Shown: positions 34,807 to 45,042 of the stretch, in pieces
How the letters are laid out: every line of letters begins with the position of its first letter
How positions within the stretch are numbered: position 1 is the stretch's first letter
DNA from: Blastopirellula marina
Lineage (GTDB): Bacteria > Planctomycetota > Planctomycetia > Pirellulales > Pirellulaceae
DNA: 64,000 bases
Reading direction: 5' to 3'
Assembly: GCF_002967765.1 (NCBI RefSeq)
Contig: NZ_PUHY01000012.1
Span: 558,001 to 622,000, forward strand
Made by a program: the position numbers and the translations under genes
The notes under the pieces: generated by a model
Told to the model about the DNA's origin: nothing
The model's database searches: none
What the model saw: the letters and a program-made list of their open reading frames with translations, nothing else

Positions 34807-37332
34807 ATGATGTATTTTTTCCGCTATCTGCTGACTACCTTTTTCCTGTTTGCTTCGGCCGCGTCACTGCTGGCCCAAGGGTCGGCGGAAGATTACCGGC
34901 GCATGGAAGAAGTCGCCAAGGCGGCTCGCGGCAAAGTTTTCCGCGACGACGTCGTCCCGCATTGGTTCCATGAGAACAATCACTTCTGGTATCGGGTGAA
35001 CACTGGGCCGCGCCAACACGAGTTTGTGCTGGTCGACACCGAAGCAGGCAAACGCGAGGCCGCGTTCGATCATGCCGAGCTCGCCAAGCAGCTTTCAGAA
35101 GAGCTGAAGCGTCCCATCGATTCCGAGGTTCTTCCATTTCAAGCAATTGCTTTTTCCGACGACTTAACATCGGTTCTCTTTCGAGTCGGCAATCAGAACT
35201 ATGAGTTCGATCGAGCGAATTCTGAGCTTACAAAAGCAGAAGGCACAAAAAACGCACCGACGAACGACCAAGTCGGTCGGCGTCCCTATCCTTCGATTGA
35301 TAAAGGAGGTGAGGTCGAGTTGATCGTGGCCAATAGCTCGCCAGATGCAATTCGTGTCTTTTGGATCGATCGTGATGGTCGGCCTCGCTTCTACGAGGAT
35401 TTGGATGCGAACGACGAATACAAACATCGTACATTCGTGGGACATGTTTGGATGATCATGAATAAACAAGGCCAGGCAATGGCCATTCACGAGGCGTCTG
35501 ATGGGGACAATCGATTGACCGTCGACGGCAAGACGGTCTGGGATCTTCCTCACCGAGGTCGCGGTCGTGGCAATTTCCAAGGTTCCCGTCGCAGTGGCCG
35601 TACTTCGCCTGATGGCCAATGGACGGCTTCGATCGAAGATCACAACTTAGTGGTGCGGAACACCAATACCGATGAGAGCACGCGTCTGACCGAAGACGGA
35701 ACGAAGGAGAAGTATCTGAATGATCGGTTCTACTGGTCGCCTGATTCACGCTACTTGATCGCCATGCAGGTTACTCCAGGGGACGATCGACACATCTACA
35801 TGGTCGAGTCTTCCCCGAAGGATCAATTGCAACCCAAGCTCCACGACTACAGCTACGCGAAGCCAGGCGACAAGCTCGCTATCGATCGCCCCAGATTGTT
35901 CGATCTAGAAAAAGGGGAAGAGATCCCCGTCGACAACAGCCTGTTCGAGAACCCTTGGAGCCTTTCTCGTTTGCATTGGACCGAGGATAGCGGCGAGTTT
36001 CGATTTCTCTTCAACCAACGAGGGCATCAGGTAATGCGTCTGCTGGCGATCCAGCCTGACGGAACCGTTCGGACGCTGATCGACGAAGTAAGCAAAACGT
36101 TTATCGATTACACCAACAAAGTCCACTTGGAGGAACTAGAAGATACCGGCGAACTAATTTGGATGTCGGAACGTAGCGGGTGGAACCATCTGTACTTAAT
36201 CGATGCGAAGTCGACTGAAGTGAAGAACCCTATCACAAGCGGTGAATGGGTTGTACGCGATGTCGAACAAGTTGATCTTAAGAATCGTCAGATTTGGTTT
36301 ACAGCCGGCGGGATCATTCCCGGACAAGATCCCTACTACCTCCATCATTGTCGCGTTAACTTCGACGGCACTGGACTGACAATGCTCACTGAAGGAGATG
36401 GTACGCATCGCATTGATTACTCGCCGGATCGCCGCTACTTGATTGATAAGTATTCCCGGGTCGACATGCCTGCAGTGACAACGCTGCGAAAGGTCGAAGA
36501 TGGCTCGCTCGTTTGCGAACTTGAGAAAGCAGATCACTCAGCTCTCGTCGAAACGGGTTGGAAACCGACCGAACGATTCACAGCAAAAGCCCGCGACGGT
36601 GAAACCGATATTTACGGTGTGATTTACTTCCCGACTAATCATGACCCAGCCAAGAAGTATCCGGTGATTGAGTACATATATGCGGGGCCGCATGGCGCTT
36701 TCGTTCCCAAGCAGTTTTCTCCGCGTAGCCAATGTCGTGAGATGGCCGAACTTGGCTTCATCGTCGTCCAGATCGACGGTATGGGAACCAACTATCGTAG
36801 CAAGGCTTTTCAAGATGTTTGCTGGAAGAACCTGGCCGATAGCGGATTCCCAGATCGCATCTTGTGGATGCAGGCAGCGGCTAAGAAGTTTCCGAGTATG
36901 AATCTCGAAAAGGTCGGTATCTATGGAGGATCGGCAGGCGGGCAAAGCGCTTTGGGTGCGATGCTTTCACACGGTGACTTCTATGACGCTGCTGTTGCAG
37001 ATTGCGGCTGCCACGATAACCGAATGGACAAGATCTGGTGGAACGAACAATGGATGGGTTGGCCAATCGACAAACATTACGAAGAGCAGTCGAACGTCAC
37101 CAACGCTGATAAGCTGGAAGGTGATTTGTTCCTAATCGTCGGCGAACTCGATACGAATGTCGACCCAGCAAGCACCATGCAAGTTGTCAATGCCCTCGTC
37201 AAAGCCAACAAAGATTTCGACCTGCTCATCGTGCCGGGTGCTGGCCACGGAATCGGTAGCGGCAGCTACGGCATGAGAAGAACGCGAGACTTCTTCGTCC
37301 GAAAGCTGCATGGTGTGGAACCTCGGCGTTAA
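34807..37332 (+). CDS. Exported S9-family prolyl peptidase (DPP IV-like)
   Basis: 841 residues. A signal peptide (YLLTTFFLFASAASLLAQ) precedes a beta-propeller (about 90-560) and a catalytic alpha/beta hydrolase domain. The triad is Ser709 (GIYGGSAGGQS), Asp782 or Asp787 (GELDTNVDP) and His814 (GAGHGIG). DPP IV-like enzymes remove N-terminal dipeptides after proline. Start could be the ATG at 34807, the next ATG at 34810, or a TTG at 34801. No partner genes next to it. Confidence 0.92.
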   Translation: MMYFFRYLLTTFFLFASAASLLAQGSAEDYRRMEEVAKAARGKVFRDDVVPHWFHENNHFWYRVNTGPRQHEFVLVDTEAGKREAAFDHAELAKQLSEELKRPIDSEVLPFQAIAFSDDLTSVLFRVGNQNYEFDRANSELTKAEGTKNAPTNDQVGRRPYPSIDKGGEVELIVANSSPDAIRVFWIDRDGRPRFYEDLDANDEYKHRTFVGHVWMIMNKQGQAMAIHEASDGDNRLTVDGKTVWDLPHRGRGRGNFQGSRRSGRTSPDGQWTASIEDHNLVVRNTNTDESTRLTEDGTKEKYLNDRFYWSPDSRYLIAMQVTPGDDRHIYMVESSPKDQLQPKLHDYSYAKPGDKLAIDRPRLFDLEKGEEIPVDNSLFENPWSLSRLHWTEDSGEFRFLFNQRGHQVMRLLAIQPDGTVRTLIDEVSKTFIDYTNKVHLEELEDTGELIWMSERSGWNHLYLIDAKSTEVKNPITSGEWVVRDVEQVDLKNRQIWFTAGGIIPGQDPYYLHHCRVNFDGTGLTMLTEGDGTHRIDYSPDRRYLIDKYSRVDMPAVTTLRKVEDGSLVCELEKADHSALVETGWKPTERFTAKARDGETDIYGVIYFPTNHDPAKKYPVIEYIYAGPHGAFVPKQFSPRSQCREMAELGFIVVQIDGMGTNYRSKAFQDVCWKNLADSGFPDRILWMQAAAKKFPSMNLEKVGIYGGSAGGQSALGAMLSHGDFYDAAVADCGCHDNRMDKIWWNEQWMGWPIDKHYEEQSNVTNADKLEGDLFLIVGELDTNVDPASTMQVVNALVKANKDFDLLIVPGAGHGIGSGSYGMRRTRDFFVRKLHGVEPRR

Positions 37333-37543
37333 GTTCGAGGGAAACCACACATCGCCGGTCAGTTCCGTGATACTGTTTTGTATGGTGCCAACGCCAAGCT
37401 TAGTTTTCGCTATGCCGGTCATTCTCGCACTGCAAGGCTACCTCGCAGCCGTTCTGTACTCATTCGATTACGTACTCCGCTGTTTCGGTATCTCGTTCGT
37501 CGAAACAATTGATGGAAGTGACAGTTCCCAAGGGAAACGCATT

Positions 37544-38314
37544 TCACTGTCTTGAAGTCAACCACACAATCGTCATCAAGTACGGCTGTAAGATTAGAAG
37601 CCCCCAAGCTGCGACACCTGTCCAGTGCATCCAATCGCGCTCTTGCTTGCTGATGAATGCATCCCACAAAGGGACGATAAGGATAAGCAGGGGCCCAGCG
37701 AGAGCGATGACCCCTAATATCCACGTTAAAGCCATCGTCACGTCGCTTCCGAATGGGAATTGACTCGTCCCGTTAAACACGACGTAAATCTGCATCCCGA
37801 GCGAGAACGAACGAGTAATCGCTTCCGGGAGGACAACAATGGCCCAAACGCGCGGCAAGGAAGCGAACCACACCACGCCCCACATTGCCAGTATCGAGGC
37901 AACCGAAAGAATCAAGCGAACGTTCTCTTGAAGCCAAAGTCCCGTCGATGCGGGGAGTGGATCGACCTGCCAAAAGAACAACTGCAATAGCTTTGTTAAG
38001 ATTGGCACAAGTCCGACAAAGCCCACCAAACACAGCAGCCAGTGCCCCGGCTGCCACGGGATTCTTCGACCTTGTTGCCACCACCACGCCCGTAGCCCCA
38101 AACCGCTCAAACCAGCACTCCACGTCGCAAGCTGCATTCCCATCAAGGATTGCCATAACACTTCGCGCCCCATGAGCCCCGTCTGCCGCCAAAACTCGAA
38201 AAGTACCGCACAGATTGCCACCCAAGCCAGCAACATCATCAAGGTAAACGGTGGGATGCGATTGGTTTCGGTCGCCGCGGCAGTTGTTTGTTCGTCCTGA
38301 TCTTCGCTATTCAA
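37544..38314 (-). CDS. Multi-pass membrane protein, QPGHWLLC family copy 2
   Basis: 256 residues with about seven membrane segments. A polar N-terminal tail (NSEDQDEQTTAAATETN) leads into PPFTLMMLLAWVAICAVLF. The motif PWQPGHWLLCLVGFVG and a closing KQERDWMHWTG segment are shared with copy 1 (ERRDLLHWLG). It converges with the S9 peptidase and diverges from the ABC exporter. Confidence 0.72.
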   Translation of the reverse strand: MNSEDQDEQTTAAATETNRIPPFTLMMLLAWVAICAVLFEFWRQTGLMGREVLWQSLMGMQLATWSAGLSGLGLRAWWWQQGRRIPWQPGHWLLCLVGFVGLVPILTKLLQLFFWQVDPLPASTGLWLQENVRLILSVASILAMWGVVWFASLPRVWAIVVLPEAITRSFSLGMQIYVVFNGTSQFPFGSDVTMALTWILGVIALAGPLLILIVPLWDAFISKQERDWMHWTGVAAWGLLILQPYLMTIVWLTSRQ

Positions 38315-38435
38315 AAATTCAACTCCGCATGTTTGTTTTTAAAGGTATTCGCAGGAGGTCTTCATCTGTTAGGTAACCGCCCAGGAAATTTCAACTCCAG
38401 GGGATAACACCCCAAAAATCGACTATCATAGATTT

Positions 38436-38452
38436 CATACCCATGAGGTATG
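38436..38452. promoter_or_regulatory. Inverted repeat upstream of the ABC exporter
   Basis: CATACC (38436-38441) and GGTATG (38447-38452) form a perfect 6-base dyad with a 5-base centre, about 85 bases before the ATPase gene and 120 bases before the divergent membrane gene. It could be a regulator site. Weak evidence. Confidence 0.3.
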
Positions 38453-38537
38453 CTTCTTACGAGTTACCACCGCAACCGCGAATTGACACGCACGGGTTGT
38501 AACAATTGCACCGCCTCCTCCAGCCCCACTTGGTGGA

Positions 38538-39281
38538 ATGAACGACGAGGAACTGTCCGACGAGAGTGACCTACCCAGGAGCCCTGTGCTTCAGGTTCGC
38601 GATGTCAATCGTACGTTCACGATGGGAGAGGTCAAAGTGGAAGTGCTCCACGACCTTTCGTTCAATATCTACGATGGTGAAGTCTTGGCGATGGTTGGTC
38701 CGAGTGGCTCCGGCAAATCGACCATCTTGAACCTGATCGGTGGACTCGATCAACCGACGGCGGGACAAATTGAATTTGAGGGGAGCGATCTGGCCAAGTA
38801 CTCGTCGAATCAGCTCACACGATATCGCCGCAAGCACGTCGGCTTCGTTTTTCAATTCTATAACCTCGTCCCCAATCTCACCGCGTTAGAGAATGTTCTG
38901 GCCGCGGCGCAACTAGCCGATAAGCCGCTCGACTCGGAAGAAATGCTCGCCAAAGTTGGTCTGGCCGAGCGGATGGATCATTTCCCGTCGCAACTTTCCG
39001 GAGGCGAACAACAACGCGTCGCGATCGCCCGGGCCGTGGTTAAGAACCCGAAGCTCCTGTTGTGCGATGAACCAACTGGTGCTTTGGACTTTACAACCGG
39101 CATCAGCGCGCTGGAACTGCTCCTGGAATTCAACCGAGATCTCGGTACGACCATTCTTATCATCACGCACAATACCGCATTGGCCGATGTCGCCCATCGT
39201 GTGATCCATCTGCGAAGCGGTGAGATTGTCAGTGTGCAAGAGAACGCCCATCCCAAGCCTCCAGCGGAGGTCGTCTGGTGA
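38538..39281 (+). CDS. ABC transporter ATP-binding protein (MacB/LolD type)
   Basis: 247 residues. Walker A is GPSGSGKST, the Q-loop VGFVFQFYNLVPNLTALENV, the signature LSGGEQQRVAIARAV and Walker B LLLCDEPTGALD. The NLVPNLTALENV stretch is typical of ATPases that pair with FtsX-like permeases. First gene of a three-gene exporter operon; overlaps the permease gene by 4 bases (GTGA). Confidence 0.95.
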   Translation: MNDEELSDESDLPRSPVLQVRDVNRTFTMGEVKVEVLHDLSFNIYDGEVLAMVGPSGSGKSTILNLIGGLDQPTAGQIEFEGSDLAKYSSNQLTRYRRKHVGFVFQFYNLVPNLTALENVLAAAQLADKPLDSEEMLAKVGLAERMDHFPSQLSGGEQQRVAIARAVVKNPKLLLCDEPTGALDFTTGISALELLLEFNRDLGTTILIITHNTALADVAHRVIHLRSGEIVSVQENAHPKPPAEVVW

Positions 39282-41656
39282 GCATTCTCAACCGGAAACT
39301 ACTGCGCGATCTCAGCGCGGCGCGCGGTTTGTTGATCGCCATCATCAGTATCATGATGCTCGGCACCGGTTTGCTTGTCGGTATGCAATCGACCTTCTAC
39401 AACATGCAGGCCGCCAAAGATAGGTATTATCGCGAATGCCGCATGGCCGATTTTTGGATTGACCTGAAGAAGGCGCCCCTTGCCGAGCTCGACGTCCTCC
39501 ACGACATCCCTGGGATTCGAAATTGGCGGGATCGAATTCAATTCCCAGTCACCGTCGATGTCCAGCAACGCGTCCGACCTTTGAACGGTATGGTCATCTC
39601 GATGCCTGATCTGCGTCAGCCGGTGACCAATGACATTGTATTGATTCGTGGCGACTACTTCTCCGATCGAGGTGAACCGGAAGTAATCATCAACGATAAA
39701 TTTGCCGAAGCAAATCGATTGTACCCTGGGCAGAAACTGCATCTCCTACTAAACAATCGCCGCGAAGAATTCTTGATCGTGGGAACGGCGATCAGCGCAG
39801 AATTCACCTATTTAATTGGACCGGGAAGCTTAACGCCTGATCCGGAAAACTTCGGCGTCTTTTATCTGCCGCGAAGACAAATGGAAGAACTGTTCGACTT
39901 TGAAGGGGCAGCGAACCAAGTCGTTGGACATTTCACACCTGGAATGGAAGGGGATCGCCAAGCGGTACTCGACTTGGTGGAACGTCGTTTGGAATCGTCC
40001 GGCTTTATCAGCTCGACTTTGCTAAAGGATTTCACTTCAAACTACTTCGTCAGCAACGAAATCAATCAGCTCAGCAACATGGCGACCGTTCTGCCAGCCA
40101 TGTTTTTGGTAGTGGCGGCATTGATCCTTAATGTGCTAATGACGCGTTTGGCTCGACAACAACGAACAACGATCGGTACGCTCAAAGCCATTGGCTATAG
40201 CGACGCGACTATCTTCTGGCATTTTCTCAAATTCGGCGCGGTAGTCGGTCTGGTCGCTGGCATTTTTGCGAGTGGACTTGGAATGCTGCTGACCTGGGGC
40301 ATGTTGACCCAATACCAACAGTTCTTTCAATTCCCAGATCTACGAAACGATCTTTTCGTCCAGACACACTTGATTGGCTGGAGCGTCAGTATTGTATGCG
40401 CGATGCTAGGCAGCGTTTATGGTGCGCGGCAGATGTTACTCTTGCAACCGGCCGAAGCGATGCGACCAGAGCCTCCGGCGAAAGGAGGCCGCGTTCTGTT
40501 GGAGCGTATCACACTGGTCTGGGATCAACTGTCGCCGGGCTGGCGAGTTGCGATTCGTTCGATGATCCGCCATCGCTCTCGAACGGCAATCGCGCTGTTC
40601 GCAGGAACCGTCGGAGCCGGGATTCTGGTAAGCGGTTTGATGATGATGGAAGCGACGGAATACTTCATTCGAGACGAATTTGAACGCCGCAATCGTAGCG
40701 ATATCGAGTTAACGTTCAAGGATGCTCTCGACCGCCAGGCCTGGTACGATCTTTCTCACTTGCCTGGCGTCGATCTGGTAGAGCCCCAGTTCAATCTGGC
40801 TTGCGATTTTGTGAACGGCCCTTACAAGCGCCAAGGCGCGATTAACGGAATTCTAGGTGACGCCCAACTAACCGTTCCGACCGATAAACAGAATCGCCGA
40901 ATCTCGATTCCTAGTGTTGGCCTGGTGATGGAACGTCGCCTGGCAGATCACCTCCATATCAGCGTAGGGGACATGCTTGAAGTGCGACCTAAGTCGGGTC
41001 GCCGCGAACCACTGCACGTTCCGTTAGCGGCGATTAGCGATAGTCAGTTCGGCTTGAGTGTTTATTCCGACATGCAGTATCTCTGCCGCATTCGAGGCGA
41101 GTCGTTCGCGATGAGTGGTGCGCAGCTCAAGATTAATCAGACTGAGGACGCGCAGCGAGAGCTTTACCTCTCCCTCAAACAAATGCCCGCCATGGAGGCT
41201 ATCAGTTCGCGTTTAGAATTGATAAAGAACATGCGCGAAACGATTATTCAAAATCAGAACATTTCAATCGCGATCATCGTGGTATTCGCTGGCACGATCT
41301 TCTTCGGTAACGTCCTCAATGCTTCGTTGGTGAATCTTTCCGAGAGGCAGCGCGAGGTTGCCACAATGGGCGCCATGGGGTACACGCGGTGGGAAATTGG
41401 CATGCTTTTTTTGCGAGAAAGCCTCGTCATCAATAGTGTAGGTGCCGTCCTTGGTCTGCCAGTTGGTTACTTCCTGATTCATTTAATGGTTCAAATGATC
41501 GATCAGGACTTGGTTCGATTTCCCGTTGTCACAGCGCCATGGATATGGATTTCGGCGGTCGTCACAGCTCTCTCGTTCACGCTGTTGGCTCACGCCGTGG
41601 TTCAGTGGCAGATCCATCGCATGAATTGGCTCGACTCGTTAAAGGTGCGTGAATAG
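39278..41656 (+). CDS. Double FtsX-domain ABC permease
   Basis: 792 residues from a GTG that overlaps the ATPase stop. One N-terminal membrane helix, a large extracytoplasmic domain, three helices (about 265-400), then a second similar half (helices near 435 and 665-785). The FtsX signatures appear as TRLARQQRTTIGTLKAIGYS and NLSERQREVATMGAMGYT. Such permeases move lipoproteins, lipids or peptides using the mechanotransmission mechanism. Confidence 0.92.
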   Translation: MSILNRKLLRDLSAARGLLIAIISIMMLGTGLLVGMQSTFYNMQAAKDRYYRECRMADFWIDLKKAPLAELDVLHDIPGIRNWRDRIQFPVTVDVQQRVRPLNGMVISMPDLRQPVTNDIVLIRGDYFSDRGEPEVIINDKFAEANRLYPGQKLHLLLNNRREEFLIVGTAISAEFTYLIGPGSLTPDPENFGVFYLPRRQMEELFDFEGAANQVVGHFTPGMEGDRQAVLDLVERRLESSGFISSTLLKDFTSNYFVSNEINQLSNMATVLPAMFLVVAALILNVLMTRLARQQRTTIGTLKAIGYSDATIFWHFLKFGAVVGLVAGIFASGLGMLLTWGMLTQYQQFFQFPDLRNDLFVQTHLIGWSVSIVCAMLGSVYGARQMLLLQPAEAMRPEPPAKGGRVLLERITLVWDQLSPGWRVAIRSMIRHRSRTAIALFAGTVGAGILVSGLMMMEATEYFIRDEFERRNRSDIELTFKDALDRQAWYDLSHLPGVDLVEPQFNLACDFVNGPYKRQGAINGILGDAQLTVPTDKQNRRISIPSVGLVMERRLADHLHISVGDMLEVRPKSGRREPLHVPLAAISDSQFGLSVYSDMQYLCRIRGESFAMSGAQLKINQTEDAQRELYLSLKQMPAMEAISSRLELIKNMRETIIQNQNISIAIIVVFAGTIFFGNVLNASLVNLSERQREVATMGAMGYTRWEIGMLFLRESLVINSVGAVLGLPVGYFLIHLMVQMIDQDLVRFPVVTAPWIWISAVVTALSFTLLAHAVVQWQIHRMNWLDSLKVRE

Positions 41657-41682
41657 TTCCACGTTCCAGGAAAATTTTTGTC

Positions 41683-43053
41683 ATGTTCAAAACCATTGCC
41701 ATCGGTGTCGCCATCGTGCTTGTCGGAGGACTGCTCTATTTCCTTCTGCGCGACGGCGGCCCTCAAGTCGACGTCGTTACTGCCACCGAAAGACCCATTC
41801 AAGAATATGTGGACGAACAAGGGAAGACGCGACTTCCTCGCATCTACAAGATATCGATGCCGTTCGCCGCTCGGATTGGTGAGATCACCTTGGAAGAAGG
41901 AGACCAAGTCAAAGCTGGTCAACTGGTCGCCCAGATCGTGCAGGAAGATGTCGAAGCGGAGCATGCCGAAGCGAAAGCGGCCGTCGAGCGATTGACCGCT
42001 TCAATTCGCGAATCGGCCGACAAAACTGTCGAGAACACCACGAAACAACAAGCGGAGTATTTTGTCCAGTCGATGGTCAACACGGTCGAAGCCGCCAAGA
42101 CACAGATGACCGCCAGCCGTTCGCGTTTTGAATATGCGACGACCTTCTTAGAACGTGTACGAAAACTCATCCCGCAGGGAGCGAAAACGGAAGATGACCT
42201 CGACCGCGCTCAACTGCAAAAAGTCGAAAACGAAACCGAGTTTCAAACCGATGCGCTCACCTATCAAGCGATCCTATCGATCGATGCGGCGACGAAACTG
42301 TTGCCAAGCATGGTAAGCCAATACATCGATCGCAAAGACTTATCGGTCGCCGTACTGCAGCAAGAGAAAGCAGAAGCTGAAGCACGCCTACGAACCGCCG
42401 AACTTCGACTCGCTCGGTCAAAAATGACCAGCCCAGTCAATGGCATCGTACTCAACAAGGAACTAACCAGCGAACAACAAGCAGCTGCTGGAACGTTACT
42501 CTTAGAAATCGGTCAGTTGGACCAGTTGGAGGTTGAAGCCGAAATCCTCAGCCAAGATGCAACACGGATAAAGCCAGGCAACCGTGCAGAAATCTACGGT
42601 CCTTCGCTTGGCAGAAAGGCAGGGGAGGGGATCGTGCTGACGGTAGATCGAGTCTATCCAACCGGGTTCACGAAAGTGAGCTCGCTGGGGGTGGAGCAGC
42701 AGCGTGTCCTGGTAATCTTACGGTTTGACTCTGACAAAATTCGCGAAGTGCTGGAACAACATGGGCTCGGAGTGGAATATCGTGTTCAAGTCAGGATCTA
42801 CACTGAGGAGAAAGCTAGCGCTTTGGTCATTCCCCGTTCGGCGATATTCCGTGATTTGGCTGGAAATTGGCAAGCATATGTTGAATCGGGCGGACGGTTG
42901 CAACGTAGAGAATTGAAACTGGGTCTGATGAACGATTTGAATGTCGAGGTTCTCCAAGGCGTAGCACCAGGGGACCATCTACTAGTTTCACCGGAGTCCT
43001 CTCTGTCCGAGGGCGATTCCGTTACCGCCGTTGTGCGACCCCGGGAAGAGTGA
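41683..43053 (+). CDS. HlyD-type periplasmic adaptor of the ABC exporter
   Basis: 456 residues. An N-terminal anchor (AIGVAIVLVGGLLYFLL), a lipoyl-like part (KISMPFAARIGEITLEEGD), a long coiled-coil hairpin (about 90-250) and beta-barrel regions follow. It links the inner-membrane pump to the outer membrane. The gene lies 26 bases after the permease with AGGAAA before the ATG. No outer membrane channel is encoded here. A strong double hairpin ends the operon. Confidence 0.92.
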   Translation: MFKTIAIGVAIVLVGGLLYFLLRDGGPQVDVVTATERPIQEYVDEQGKTRLPRIYKISMPFAARIGEITLEEGDQVKAGQLVAQIVQEDVEAEHAEAKAAVERLTASIRESADKTVENTTKQQAEYFVQSMVNTVEAAKTQMTASRSRFEYATTFLERVRKLIPQGAKTEDDLDRAQLQKVENETEFQTDALTYQAILSIDAATKLLPSMVSQYIDRKDLSVAVLQQEKAEAEARLRTAELRLARSKMTSPVNGIVLNKELTSEQQAAAGTLLLEIGQLDQLEVEAEILSQDATRIKPGNRAEIYGPSLGRKAGEGIVLTVDRVYPTGFTKVSSLGVEQQRVLVILRFDSDKIREVLEQHGLGVEYRVQVRIYTEEKASALVIPRSAIFRDLAGNWQAYVESGGRLQRRELKLGLMNDLNVEVLQGVAPGDHLLVSPESSLSEGDSVTAVVRPREE

Positions 43054-43065
43054 GTCCAAAAAAAA

Positions 43066-43120
43066 CCCCACAGACGGGGCAGAGCCTGTGGGGCCGATGC
43101 CGGTCATGCGAACATGACCG
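43066..43120 (+). terminator. Double hairpin ending the ABC exporter operon
   Basis: CCCCACAG (43066-43073) pairs with CTGTGGGG (43086-43093); then CGGTCATG (43101-43108) pairs with CATGACCG (43113-43120) around CGAA. A run of A residues precedes the first stem, so it could end minus-strand transcription as well. Confidence 0.75.
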
Positions 43121-43494
43121 ACCTCATTTCCAGTTTATACTGATTTAATCGGGTCGATTCCGAAATAGCAACTAGTTGGGACGGAATCTCAAGACGATTC
43201 TTGACTCGATCTTTCGCTTAAAACGAACCAAGAATATTGTCTTTCCACGATATTAGCATCCCATTATTGGCACATTTTTTATATTTTTCACGAAATACTA
43301 CAAACCACCCGAAATTGCGGCCATTGTAACGCGTTGTCAACTTGAATGCTTTTATGGGGTAGGAAAGTTGCCGGTATTGTTGTCGAATATTGCGCGACGT
43401 AAAGTTCCGAAATCGGGCACAGCCTAAAATTTTACCTTATATGTGAAGGAATGGTGCTAGCATACGCCGGCACTCTCCAGAAAAGCGGAGACGG
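43121..43494. other. AT-rich intergenic region
   Basis: About 370 bases, more AT-rich than the surroundings (for example TTTTTTATATTTTTC near 43275). It presumably holds the promoter of the GNAT-like gene. No frame, repeat or RNA gene is supported. Confidence 0.4.
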
Positions 43495-44643
43495 ATGTCC
43501 TCGATCAGCATTGAACCAGTTGCCACGAAACGCCAACAAAACGAATTCATAGACTTTGCATGGACTTTATACCGAGAAGATCCCCTTTGGATTCCGCCGT
43601 TACGTCAAAACCTCAAAGAACTGGTTAACTTCGCTCACCATCCGTTCTATACCCGGAATAAGGTTCAATGCTTTTTGGCGCGGCGTGATGGGAAAGTCGT
43701 CGGCCGAATTGCCGCCATCTTAAATGTTGGCCATATCGAACGTTACGATGAAAAACGTGGCTTTTGGGGCTTCTTCGAGTCGGTAGACGATACGGAAGTC
43801 AGCGGTGCTCTGTTCGATGCGGTCAAAGCTTGGTTTGCCGAGCAAGGCATCCACAAGATGCGCGGACCAGCGAACCCTTCTTTAAATCACGAAGTCGGAA
43901 CATTAGTCGAAGGATTCGATAGCTCGCCAGCGTTCATGATGACCTACAATCCGCCCTATTACGAGAAGCTGATTCTCGACTATGGGTACGAGAAAACTCA
44001 GGACCTTTATGCGTTCTGGGGGCATTTGAACATGCTGGAGGGGCTCGACCCTAAGTTGCAATTCATCGTTGACGAGGCGAAGAAACGGTTCAATCTGAAA
44101 CTGCGAAGAATGGACCGTCGACGATTTAAGGAAGATGTCTACACATTCCTCGATATCTACAACCGATCGCTGGTCGGGACCTGGGGTTTTGTACCGATCG
44201 ATAAGTCCGAAGTCGACAAAATGGCGGCCGATCTGAAACATCTACTCGTCCCCGAGTTGACATCCGTGTGCGAAGTCGACGGCGAGGTCATCGGATCGAT
44301 GTTTGGGATGCTCGACTATAACCCGCGAATCAAGCAGATTGACGGTCGCCTGTTTCCGTTCGGCTTTTTCCGCCTATTGTGGAACAAAAAAGCCATCAAG
44401 AATATGCGTCTCATTTCGACCAATGTGGTGCCAGAATACCAACGGTGGGGCATCGGGCTCGTTATTTTGGAGCGTTTGGTTGCTGATTTACGTGCATGGG
44501 GCGTCGAAGAAGTCGAATTCTCTTGGGTCCTGGAAAGCAACCATCTTTCACGTGCCTCGCTCGAGCGAGGCGGGGCCAAGCGGTCCAAGACTTACCGCAT
44601 GTACGACTATGCCCCGGCGGAAAAGGAAGGGACCACCCCCTAA
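43495..44643 (+). CDS. GNAT-type acyltransferase-like protein
   Basis: 382 residues, soluble. Two GNAT-like halves can be seen: the N-terminal part (NKVQCFLARRDGKVVGRIAA) and the C-terminal part with VVPEYQRWGIGLVILERL, an acyl-CoA-binding motif A (Q/RxxGxG/A-like), and ESNHLSRASLERGGA. This large GNAT variant is frequent in planctomycetes. The substrate is unknown. It stands 143 bases before infA. Confidence 0.78.
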   Translation: MSSISIEPVATKRQQNEFIDFAWTLYREDPLWIPPLRQNLKELVNFAHHPFYTRNKVQCFLARRDGKVVGRIAAILNVGHIERYDEKRGFWGFFESVDDTEVSGALFDAVKAWFAEQGIHKMRGPANPSLNHEVGTLVEGFDSSPAFMMTYNPPYYEKLILDYGYEKTQDLYAFWGHLNMLEGLDPKLQFIVDEAKKRFNLKLRRMDRRRFKEDVYTFLDIYNRSLVGTWGFVPIDKSEVDKMAADLKHLLVPELTSVCEVDGEVIGSMFGMLDYNPRIKQIDGRLFPFGFFRLLWNKKAIKNMRLISTNVVPEYQRWGIGLVILERLVADLRAWGVEEVEFSWVLESNHLSRASLERGGAKRSKTYRMYDYAPAEKEGTTP

Positions 44644-44786
44644 TAGCGACAGACTTTCTCCCTATTCGAACCCTTTTCGGCATGCAATCTGCGTTTGCGT
44701 TTAGGTAGCTTATCGATATACTAAAGCTGGGATAATTATGATTGTCCCCGACAACTGTTTACTAAGTTAAAATCCTTAGGAGTGTT

Positions 44787-45008
44787 ATGTCTAAGAAAGA
44801 AGAGGCTCTCGAAGTCGAAGGCACAGTGACTCAAGCACTGGCCAACACGCGATTCCGCGTGCAGTTGGACGTTGGTCCGACGGTGATGGCCCACGTGGCC
44901 GGTAAAATGCGTAAGCACTTTATCCGTATCGTTCCAGGCGATCGGGTCCGAGTGGAACTGTCTCCCTACGATATGACCAAGGGACGAATCGTCTTCCGAG
45001 AGCGCTAA
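44787..45008 (+). CDS. infA: Translation initiation factor IF-1
   Basis: 73 residues, OB-fold. Conserved IF-1 features: [43 protein letters not shown] and [11 protein letters not shown]-1 occupies the ribosomal A site during initiation. AGGAG lies 7 bases before the ATG. The gene stands alone, away from the ribosomal protein operons where infA often sits. Confidence 0.96.
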   Translation: MSKKEEALEVEGTVTQALANTRFRVQLDVGPTVMAHVAGKMRKHFIRIVPGDRVRVELSPYDMTKGRIVFRER

Positions 45009-45018
45009 AGCTGGCGCC

Positions 45019-45042
45019 GCGAGAGTCCTTCTGCTCTCTCGC
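45019..45042 (+). terminator. Hairpin after infA
   Basis: GCGAGAG (45019-45025) pairs with CTCTCGC (45036-45042) around a 10-base loop, 11 bases after the infA stop. TTG follows; the T run is short. Confidence 0.6.

Noticed and set aside
38460-38537. TTGACA near 38482 as a promoter for the ABC exporter
   Set aside because: The only -10-like sequence (TAACAAT) is too close to the -35 for a functional spacer.
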